The notes beneath the pieces are model-generated. The model had not been told where the DNA came from, searched no databases, and saw nothing but the letters and a program-made list of their open reading frames with translations. The position numbers and the translations under genes are program-made. A stretch of DNA of 6,076 nt from contig JACCRW010000226.1 of the NCBI GenBank assembly GCA_013813345.1, forward strand, positions 1 through 6,076, read 5' to 3'. This stretch comes from Actinomycetota bacterium. GTDB taxonomy: Bacteria > Actinomycetota > Thermoleophilia > Gaiellales > Gaiellaceae. Position 1 is the first letter of the stretch, and each line of letters opens with the position of its first letter. Shown piece by piece: positions 1-5,082 of the stretch.

Positions 1-1373
1 GCTGGACGCTCGTCGCCTGGACGGCGCTCGGGATCGGGCAGCTCCTCGGCGCGCACTGGGCCTACGAGGAGGTCGGCTGGGGCGGTTACTACGCCTGGGA
101 TCCGGTCGAGAACGCGGCCCTGATGCCCTGGCTCGCCGCCACCGCGTTCCTCCACTCAGTGATGATCCAGGAGAAGCGCGGGATGCTGAAGGTTTGGAAC
201 GTGCTGCTCGTGATCTTCGCGTTCAGCCTCTCGCTCTTCGGCACCTTCCTGACGCGCTCGGGAATCGTCAGCTCGATCCACTCCTTCACCCAGAGCTCAA
301 TCGGGCCGTGGTTCCTCGGCTTCATCTGCCTCGTCGTGCTCGGGTCGCTGGCGCTCGTCTTGGCGCGGCTGCCGCTCCTGCGCGCGCGGACGAAGCTCGA
401 GTCGCTCGTCTCGCGCGAGGCGACGTTCCTCTACAACAACCTCCTGCTCGTGGCGCTGACGCTGACGATCCTCTGGGGTGTCGTCTACCCGATCCTCTCG
501 GAGGCCGTGCGCGGCGAATCGGTCACCGTCGGTAGGCCCTACTACGACTTCTTCCTCCGGGTCTTCGGGCTGCCTCTGCTCCTGCTGATGGGGATCGGAC
601 CGCTCGTCGCCTGGCGCCGCGCCTCGGTACGGAGCCTCCTGCTCACGTTCACCTGGCCGCTCGGGGTCGCGCTCGGCACCGGTCTCGTCTTGCTCGCGCT
701 CGGCGCCGGCTCGTCGATCCCGGGCCTGATCGCCTACAGCTTCTCCGCGTTCGTGCTCGGCACGATCGCGCTCGAGTTCGTGCGAGGAACGCGCGCCCGC
801 CGCGCGCTCGCTGGCGGCTCGTGGCCGCGCGCGTTCTCTGACCTCATCGCACGCAACCGGCGCCGCTATGGCGGCTATGTCGTCCACGCCGCGATCGTCC
901 TGCTCGCGATCGGGATCGCCGGCTCGAGCGCCTACGACACGGTCGACGAAGCGAGGCTCGCCCAGGGCCAGACGATCGCCGCCGGCGACTACCGGCTGAC
1001 CTACCGCTCGCTCGAGGAGCGGGCGGGGGCGAACGCGACCGAGCTCCGCGCGGTGCTCGATGTCAGCCGCAACGGCGACGATCTCGGAACCGTTGAGGCG
1101 GGTAAGAACGGCTACACGGCCGAGCGCCAGGTCTCGACCGAGGTCGGGATCCGCAGCGATCTCGTCACCGGCGAGGATCTCTTCGTGATCGCGGAGCTGA
1201 ACCCCGACGGCACCGCCTACTTCCGCGTCTTCGTGAAGCCGCTCGTGAACCTGATCTGGCTCGCCGGGCTCGTCTTCCTGCTCGGCTCGTTGATCGTCCT
1301 CTGGCCGGACGCGCGCGAGCAACGGCGGCTCGCGACCAGGTACGCCGCCGCGGGGATTCCGGCCAGACGGTGA
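1..1373 (+). CDS. ccmF: Cytochrome c maturation protein CcmF (heme lyase subunit), 5' partial
   Basis: CcmF is the integral membrane component of system I cytochrome c biogenesis; it takes heme from holo-CcmE and, with CcmH/CcmI, attaches it to apocytochrome CXXCH motifs outside the membrane. The reading frame is open from base 3, giving 456 visible residues; family members are about 640-680 residues, so roughly the first 200 are off the left edge. The tryptophan-rich heme-binding WWD segment reads WGGYYAWDPVEN (bases 78-113). It is followed by the family signatures AFLHS (bases 147-161), GTFLTRSG and SSIHSF (His at 279-281), and late YGGYVVH (His at 885-887). By alignment from memory these three His correspond to TM-His1, P-His2 and TM-His2 of E. 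coli CcmF. Hydrophobic spans continue to about base 950, then a soluble loop (about 950-1230) and a last membrane helix before a basic tail. The stop overlaps the next start as GTGA. Confidence 0.95.
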   Translation, partial: WTLVAWTALGIGQLLGAHWAYEEVGWGGYYAWDPVENAALMPWLAATAFLHSVMIQEKRGMLKVWNVLLVIFAFSLSLFGTFLTRSGIVSSIHSFTQSSIGPWFLGFICLVVLGSLALVLARLPLLRARTKLESLVSREATFLYNNLLLVALTLTILWGVVYPILSEAVRGESVTVGRPYYDFFLRVFGLPLLLLMGIGPLVAWRRASVRSLLLTFTWPLGVALGTGLVLLALGAGSSIPGLIAYSFSAFVLGTIALEFVRGTRARRALAGGSWPRAFSDLIARNRRRYGGYVVHAAIVLLAIGIAGSSAYDTVDEARLAQGQTIAAGDYRLTYRSLEERAGANATELRAVLDVSRNGDDLGTVEAGKNGYTAERQVSTEVGIRSDLVTGEDLFVIAELNPDGTAYFRVFVKPLVNLIWLAGLVFLLGSLIVLWPDAREQRRLATRYAAAGIPARR

Positions 1374-1705
1374 CCCTCGCTCTTGTGTTGGGGGCGCTGC
1401 TCGCGATCGGCTGCGTGATCCTCGTCGCGCTGCCGTATCTGCGCGACCCCGAGCCGGCGAACGATCGGCTCGACAGTCTTGGAGAGCTCGAGCAGCGCCA
1501 GCTCGAGCTCTCGGAGGTACGCGACCGGGCGCTCGGCACCCTCAAGGAGCTCGAGTTCGATCATCGCACCGGCAAGGTCTCGGACGACGACTACCGGAGC
1601 CTCGTCGGCCCGTTGCGTCGCGAGGCCGCGGGAGCGCTACGCGCCCTCGAGCCGAGGTCGCGCGAGACCACCGCGTCGCGCGTCGACTTGCGGCGACGCG
1701 TATAG
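1370..1705 (+). CDS. Short CcmI-like membrane-anchored protein
   Basis: This 111-residue protein starts at a GTG that overlaps the ccmF stop (GTGA, bases 1370-1373), so translation is probably coupled. Residues 2-24 form one hydrophobic helix (LALVLGALLAIGCVILVALP). The remainder is charged and helical, with ELEQRQLELSEVRDRAL followed by LKELEFDHRTGKVSDDDYR, the layout seen at the N-terminus of CcmI/CycH. In proteobacteria CcmI (about 400 residues) presents apocytochrome c to CcmF through a periplasmic TPR domain. Here the TPR part is absent, and there is no CXXC zinc ribbon or thioredoxin motif. Position and the N-terminal pattern support a role in the heme lyase complex; the exact function is inferred. 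The last about 20 residues are Arg/Thr/Ser-rich and look unstructured. Confidence 0.7.
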   Translation: MTLALVLGALLAIGCVILVALPYLRDPEPANDRLDSLGELEQRQLELSEVRDRALGTLKELEFDHRTGKVSDDDYRSLVGPLRREAAGALRALEPRSRETTASRVDLRRRV

Positions 1706-1708
1706 GCT
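1703..1708 (+). promoter_or_regulatory. Candidate -10 box (TAGGCT) for a leaderless transcript
   Basis: TAGGCT fits the TANNNT -10 consensus and is followed by exactly six bases (GCCGCC) and then ATG at 1715, so the transcript would start at the A of the start codon. The box overlaps the stop codon of the CcmI-like gene. No Shine-Dalgarno sequence precedes this ATG, which fits leaderless translation. No -35 hexamer is recognisable. Confidence 0.45.
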
Positions 1709-1714
1709 GCCGCC

Positions 1715-1891
1715 ATGGAACCCATCGATCCCACGCCGCCCCAGACGCCCGAGTTTCCCGAGCCGGTTCCGCCCCCGGGCGAGCTCGATCCCACTCCGGG
1801 CCCCGACCTACCCGATCCGTATCCGCCGCCAGGGGAGCTCGACCCGCCTCAACCGACTCCGGTTCCTGGCACCGAGCCCGCTCAGATCTAA
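1715..1891 (+). CDS. Proline-rich 58-residue miniprotein, function unknown
   Basis: I do not recognise this gene. The ATG at 1715 opens a 58-codon frame ending at TAA (1889-1891). By my count 24 of 58 residues are proline (about 41%); most others are Glu, Asp, Thr and Gly, so the product is acidic and almost certainly disordered. The octapeptide PPPGELDP occurs twice (residues 19-26 and 37-44), suggesting internal duplication of an 18-residue unit. There is no Lys, Arg or Cys, no signal peptide and no membrane helix. It begins 9 bases after the CcmI-like gene, has no Shine-Dalgarno site, and is preceded by a -10-like box at leaderless spacing. Third positions are less strictly G/C than in neighbouring genes. 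A spurious frame is possible, but the repeat in protein phase and the promoter spacing favour a real gene. Confidence 0.5.
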   Translation: MEPIDPTPPQTPEFPEPVPPPGELDPTPGPDLPDPYPPPGELDPPQPTPVPGTEPAQI

Positions 1892-2017
1892 GGTCAGAGC
1901 CGGGCCCGCGTCCGCCGGCGCGCGCGTCAGCCTGTCCGATCCTGCCGAAAACGAGGCTAGACTGTCGCTGGCCCGTTCCGGCAGGGATGGCCGCCTCCCC
2001 GACGAAACTCTCCTCGG
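1892..2017. other. Intergenic region upstream of the M23 peptidase gene
   Basis: These 126 bases separate the proline-rich frame from the peptidase. They contain a -10-like TAGACT (1958-1963) flanked by inverted arms ATCCTGCCG (1939-1947) and CGGCAGGGAT (1979-1988), which match apart from one extra G. I see no tRNA, terminator with a T-run, or convincing small gene here. Confidence 0.6.
1958..1963 (+). promoter_or_regulatory. Candidate -10 box (TAGACT) for the M23 peptidase gene
   Basis: TAGACT fits TANNNT and sits in the only gap before the peptidase gene; it predicts a transcript starting near 1970 and a leader of about 48 bases. No good -35 hexamer lies 16-18 bases upstream. The call rests on the -10 alone. 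Confidence 0.35.
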
Positions 2018-3244
2018 TTGACGAGAACACTCCTCATCGGCTTCGCCTTGGCGTGCACGCTGCTGCTTTCGACTTCGGCGGCCGGCGAGCCCGGCCTCGG
2101 GGAGCGGAAGCAGGCCGTGGAGTCGAAGATCGACCGGCTGCAGGGGAAGATCGACACGGCTCGCGAGCGCGAGGGGGTACTCAGCTCTCAGATCGAGGTC
2201 GTGACCGGGGAGATCCGCGCCCTTCAGGGCGACGTCGACGCAGCGTCCGCGAAGCTGAACGGGCTCGAAAGCGTGCTCGCGCTGCACCGGCGCAAGCTCG
2301 ACCACCTGAACGAGCTCTTCCGGCTCCAGACGCGCCGGCTCGTCTTTCTCCAGCGCCAGCACATCGCGGCGACCGAGCGGCTGAACCGGCGGGTCGTCGA
2401 GATCTACACCTCGGAGCGAACGGAGCCGCTGGCCGTCGTGCTCGAGGCGGCGAGCTTCGGAGACATGCTCGATCAGCTCGAGTTCCTGAACGACATCGGC
2501 AGCCAGGACGAGAAGATCGCGACCGAGGTGGAGGCGGCAAAGATCGAGGTTCGGGAGACGCGGAACTCGACGCGGGTCACCCGCAGCCAGGTCGCGGAGA
2601 CGACCCGGCTCGTCGCGGTGCGAACCGCCGAGCAGCGCAGGACGCTCGACCGGCTCGCGTGGAGCCAGCGCCAGCTTGCGACGGCTCGGCAGGAGAAGAG
2701 CGAGGCGCTCTCCTCGACGCGCGGCCAACGCGAGGAGTTCCTGCACGAGGTCGAGGGCCTGCTCGCGCAGAGCGCAGAGCTGTCGGCGAGGATCAGAGCC
2801 GCGCAGGCGGCGGCCGCCTCGGCTGCCTCGGCGCCCTCGTCCTCGCCATCTTCGCCGGTGCGGACGCAGGCGGCCTCGTCCTCCGGCTATATCTGGCCCG
2901 CCCACGGGGTGCTCACGAGCTCGTTCGGCTGGCGCTGGGGGAGGATGCACGAAGGGATCGACATCGCCGTCGGCAGCGGAACCCCGGTCGTCTCGTCGGC
3001 GGCGGGAACGGTGATCGTCGCCGGCTGGCTGGGCGGCTACGGAAACCTCGTCGTCGTCGACCACGGAAACGGCGTGTCGACTGCGTACGGCCACAACACA
3101 GGCGTGGCGGTCGGAGTCGGTCAGGCGGTCGCGCAGGGCCAGCTGGTCGCGTACTCGGGCAACACCGGCCATTCGACGGGGCCGCACATCCACTTCGAGG
3201 TCCGGATCAACGGCTCGGCCGTCGATCCGCTCGGCTACCTGTAG
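2018..3244 (+). CDS. Secreted coiled-coil M23 (LytM-type) peptidoglycan endopeptidase, EnvC-like
   Basis: The predicted enzyme cuts peptide cross-bridges of peptidoglycan outside the membrane. TTG at 2018 is the only start that gives a full signal peptide: a basic N-terminus and a hydrophobic core LLIGFALACTLLL, with likely cleavage near residue 22. An in-frame stop at 1958-1960 limits upstream choices. Residues about 25-250 are heptad-rich coiled coil interrupted near Tyr130 by the usual EIYTSERTEPLAVVLEAASF hinge. An Ala/Ser/Pro linker (about 262-290) leads to the M23 domain (291-408). Zinc ligands are His311 and Asp315 (HEGID) and His392 (HIHFE); catalytic His359 (YGH) and His390 are present. 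E. coli EnvC has a degenerate LytM domain and only activates amidases; this protein keeps every key residue, so it is probably active itself. Such coiled-coil proteins are often regulated by FtsEX, but no ftsEX is visible here. No clear Shine-Dalgarno site precedes the TTG. Length is 408 residues, normal for the family. Confidence 0.92.
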   Translation: MTRTLLIGFALACTLLLSTSAAGEPGLGERKQAVESKIDRLQGKIDTAREREGVLSSQIEVVTGEIRALQGDVDAASAKLNGLESVLALHRRKLDHLNELFRLQTRRLVFLQRQHIAATERLNRRVVEIYTSERTEPLAVVLEAASFGDMLDQLEFLNDIGSQDEKIATEVEAAKIEVRETRNSTRVTRSQVAETTRLVAVRTAEQRRTLDRLAWSQRQLATARQEKSEALSSTRGQREEFLHEVEGLLAQSAELSARIRAAQAAAASAASAPSSSPSSPVRTQAASSSGYIWPAHGVLTSSFGWRWGRMHEGIDIAVGSGTPVVSSAAGTVIVAGWLGGYGNLVVVDHGNGVSTAYGHNTGVAVGVGQAVAQGQLVAYSGNTGHSTGPHIHFEVRINGSAVDPLGYL

Positions 3245-3249
3245 CCCTT

Positions 3250-3819
3250 CTAGGCTGCGGCTGCGCCGGGCTCCGGCCGCCGGAAGCCGTCGCCGGTGAG
3301 TGACGCCGGCAGCTCCTCGGCCGTGACGAAGTGCAGATCGGGGAGAGCGCGCCACCACTCCTCGAGCCCCAATCCGTAGCCGGCGAAGAGCTCGTCCGGG
3401 ACGGTGAAGCCGACGTGCTCGAGCGGCACGTCGTCGACGAGCCGGCGGTACGGGCGATCGAGGAGCGTCACCGCCGCGAGGCTCGCCGGCTGCCGGGGGA
3501 GCAGGGTTCGAGCCAGGAAGTTGAGCGTCATCCCCGTGTCGACGACGTCCTCGACGATCAGAACGTGGCGGCCGACGACGCAGGCGTCGAGATCCTTGAG
3601 GAGGCGGACGCCGGAGCCGCTGCCGGCCCCTGTGTAGGCGGCGAGCTCCAGGAAGTCCACCTGATGGGGAATCGGGAGCGCGCGCGAGAGATCGGCGAGG
3701 AAGACGACGCTCGACTTGAGCGGCGCCACGAGCAGCGGGTTTCGGCCGACGTAGGCGCTCGCGAGCTCCGCGCCGAGCTCTCCGACCCGGCGGGCGATCT
3801 CCTCACGGGAGAGGTACAC
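3250..3819 (-). CDS. hpt: Hypoxanthine-type phosphoribosyltransferase, divergent
   Basis: The family converts hypoxanthine or guanine plus PRPP to IMP or GMP plus pyrophosphate in cytosolic purine salvage. The 189-residue product has the PRPP-binding loop VLIVEDVVDTGMTL (residues 86-99), including Glu90, Asp91 and the general base Asp94, plus downstream VGFTVPDE and GYGL. Several canonical positions differ: the LKG loop is LKS (34-36), the purine-contacting Lys in LLDK is Arg (LLDR, 119-122), the stacking Phe of PDEF is Leu144, and the Asp of GYGLD is Gly151. The enzyme may therefore be a paralogue with altered substrate, or simply divergent. The GTG at 3819 is the only usable start; a GGGGAG run abuts it directly. 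The start lies 26 bases after the stop of the nuclease-like gene, suggesting one operon. The stop converges on the peptidase gene with only 5 bases between, so no terminator hairpin fits. Confidence 0.85.
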   Translation of the reverse strand: MYLSREEIARRVGELGAELASAYVGRNPLLVAPLKSSVVFLADLSRALPIPHQVDFLELAAYTGAGSGSGVRLLKDLDACVVGRHVLIVEDVVDTGMTLNFLARTLLPRQPASLAAVTLLDRPYRRLVDDVPLEHVGFTVPDELFAGYGLGLEEWWRALPDLHFVTAEELPASLTGDGFRRPEPGAAAA

Positions 3820-3845
3820 CTCCCCGACCGGCGAGCTGGACGTGC

Positions 3846-4214
3846 TCAGGAGGCGAGCCTCAGCCGGTAGCGCTGGGCGAGGCGCTCGATGTCACGCCGG
3901 TAGAAAAGCTTGATCTTGACGTCCGGATAGAGCTCGCGGATCTCGCGGAGCTTGCGGTTCTTGCGGGTGACGAGCGACTGGCGCATCACCGTGATCTCGA
4001 CGTAGAGATCCTGCTCCGGGAGATAGAAGTCGGGGGTGAACGCGCTCCTGACCCGGCCATCCTCGTCGCGGGCGAGCACGAAGGTGCGCGGCTCGTAGGC
4101 CCACGGAACCCCGTAGAAGTCGAGCAGCTTCGCGCACTCGAGCTCGACCTCGTTCTGGAATCTCGGCGGGATCGTTCCTCGATACGCCTGGAAGGCGGGC
4201 AACTGCCAGGACAC
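3846..4214 (-). CDS. Small PD-(D/E)XK nuclease-like protein, function unknown
   Basis: The chosen GTG at 4214 gives 122 residues, beginning with VSWQLPAFQAYRG. The frame stays open upstream into the neighbouring gene, but that extension has no conserved look and overlaps the metallophosphoesterase coding sequence. The visible pattern resembles a compact PD-(D/E)XK fold: a helix with conserved acids (Glu22, Glu24, Glu26), YEP (40-42), then TPDFYLPE (60-67) and YVEIT (71-75), and a basic helix with SLVTRKNRK (80-88) ending in IKLFYRRD (101-108). Asp62 and Glu73 would be the metal-binding pair; the usual Lys of ExK is Thr75, though a basic residue from the following helix could substitute. Nuclease activity is thus plausible but unproven. 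I recall similar uncharacterised proteins in Actinobacteria. It is transcribed with the phosphoribosyltransferase and divergently from the phosphoesterase. A TTG at 4202 is the alternative start. Confidence 0.7.
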   Translation of the reverse strand: MSWQLPAFQAYRGTIPPRFQNEVELECAKLLDFYGVPWAYEPRTFVLARDEDGRVRSAFTPDFYLPEQDLYVEITVMRQSLVTRKNRKLREIRELYPDVKIKLFYRRDIERLAQRYRLRLAS

Positions 4215-4219
4215 GATTC

Positions 4220-4235
4220 GAGGGTATCGACCCTC
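4220..4235. promoter_or_regulatory. 16-bp palindrome, candidate operator
   Basis: GAGGGT-ATCG-ACCCTC is a perfect 6-bp inverted repeat with a 4-base centre in the 61-base divergent intergenic region. It overlaps the candidate -10 box of the minus-strand nuclease-like gene and lies about 28 bases upstream of the candidate -10 of the metallophosphoesterase gene. If both transcripts are leaderless it is not transcribed, so a DNA-level operator is more likely than an RNA hairpin. The binding protein is unknown. Confidence 0.4.
4221..4226 (-). promoter_or_regulatory. Candidate -10 box (TACCCT) for the nuclease-like gene
   Basis: Read on the minus strand, TACCCT (TANNNT) is followed by six bases (CGAATC) and the GTG start at 4214, the spacing expected for a leaderless transcript. 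This also supports choosing that GTG. A GGGAGGG further upstream is 16 bases from the start, too far for a normal ribosome binding site. No -35 element is evident. Confidence 0.42.
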
Positions 4236-4262
4236 CCGGACGACCTCGCCTGCCGCCCCTCG

Positions 4263-4268
4263 TATGCT
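4263..4268 (+). promoter_or_regulatory. Candidate -10 box (TATGCT) for the phosphoesterase operon
   Basis: TATGCT (TANNNT) lies seven bases before the ATG at 4276, close to leaderless spacing, and overlaps the alternative upstream ATG at 4264. This favours 4276 as the real start. No Shine-Dalgarno sequence precedes either ATG and no -35 box is clear. Confidence 0.4.
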
Positions 4269-4275
4269 CTGCGGA

Positions 4276-5082
4276 ATGGCCGAGGCTCCCGCAGGCACCT
4301 TCACCCTCGCGCATCTCTCGGATCTCCACTGCGGAGGCCAGTACTTCGTCCCGAGCCTGCTCGAGCGCGCGATCAGCGAGATCAACGACCTGAAGCCCGA
4401 CCTCGTCGTCTGCTCGGGCGACCTGACCACCTTCGGCTTCAAGCACGAGTACCAGGAGGCGAAGCGCTATCTCGACCGGATCGAATGCGAGGCGCTCGTC
4501 GTGATCCCCGGCAACCACGACTCGCGGAACGTCGGCTACGTGCACTTCGAGGAGCTCTTCGGCGACCGCAACTCGGTGACGCGCGTCGGGTTCGTGACCG
4601 TCGTCGCCGTCGACTCGACCGAGCCCGACCTCGACCACGGCCAGATCGGCCGAGGCCGCTACCGCTGGATCGAGGAGCAGTTCCAGCCCGAGGCGCGCCT
4701 GCGCATCTTCGTCTGCCACCACCACCTGCTGCCGGTGCCGGGGACGGGCCGCGAGCGCAACGTGATCTACGACGCCGGCGACACGATCGAGACGCTCCAG
4801 CGCGCCGGCGTCCACCTCGTCCTCTCCGGGCACAAGCACGTCCCGTACGCCTGGCGGCTCGAGAACCTATTCGTCGTCAACACCGGCACGGTCTCGTCGC
4901 TGCGCCTGCGCGGGAACACGAGGCCCTGTTACAACGTCGTCGAGGTCTCCGGCTCGCACGTCGCCGTCTGGCGCAAGCACCCCTTCCACGGGCAGGAGCG
5001 GATCATCCAGTTCTCGCTCGACACGTTCGAGTACGAGAAGTACACAGGCCGGATCGAGGACGAGGTGACCTCCCGCTCGTGA
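4276..5082 (+). CDS. Calcineurin-like metallophosphoesterase (CpdA/Icc-type phosphodiesterase fold)
   Basis: The product is a dinuclear metal phosphoesterase of the class III cyclic-nucleotide phosphodiesterase type; the true substrate is not known. Counting from ATG 4276 (268 residues), every family motif is present in order: DLH (Asp16, His18), GD (Asp49), GNHD (79-82), a His triplet (148-150) supplying the metal ligand, and GHKH (185-188). There is no signal peptide, so it should be cytosolic. About 80 residues follow GHKH; the final 35 or so (from FHGQERIIQFSLDTFEYEKY) form a tail whose role is unclear. An upstream in-frame ATG at 4264 would add four residues (MLCG), but it falls inside the candidate -10 box. 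The stop overlaps the next gene's start as GTGA, so the two are co-transcribed and probably translationally coupled. This suggests a link to cyclic 2,3-diphosphoglycerate metabolism, but cAMP or another phosphodiester is equally possible. Confidence 0.88.
   Translation: MAEAPAGTFTLAHLSDLHCGGQYFVPSLLERAISEINDLKPDLVVCSGDLTTFGFKHEYQEAKRYLDRIECEALVVIPGNHDSRNVGYVHFEELFGDRNSVTRVGFVTVVAVDSTEPDLDHGQIGRGRYRWIEEQFQPEARLRIFVCHHHLLPVPGTGRERNVIYDAGDTIETLQRAGVHLVLSGHKHVPYAWRLENLFVVNTGTVSSLRLRGNTRPCYNVVEVSGSHVAVWRKHPFHGQERIIQFSLDTFEYEKYTGRIEDEVTSRS

Noticed and set aside
297..1322. 341-codon minus-strand open frame opposite ccmF
   Set aside because: Antisense shadow of ccmF; composition is dominated by Arg, Glu, Asp and Ala with no recognisable domain, typical of GC-rich opposite-strand frames.
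2018..2080. Lipoprotein signal (Cys13 in FALAC) in the M23 protein
   Set aside because: The residue at -3 is Ala rather than Leu/Val/Ile, and the hydrophobic core continues well past the Cys, so an ordinary secretion signal is more likely.
3245..3249. Bidirectional terminator between the converging M23 and hpt genes
   Set aside because: Only five bases separate the two stop codons, and no hairpin with a T-run is visible on either side.
1808..3358. 516-codon minus-strand open frame opposite the M23 peptidase
   Set aside because: Long only because of high GC; the plus strand encodes a clear signal peptide, coiled coil and complete M23 domain over the same bases.
4215..4442. N-terminal extension of the nuclease-like gene to 4442
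   Set aside because: The extra 76 codons overlap the divergent phosphoesterase and its promoter region and look non-conserved; GTG at 4214 with a -10-like box fits better.
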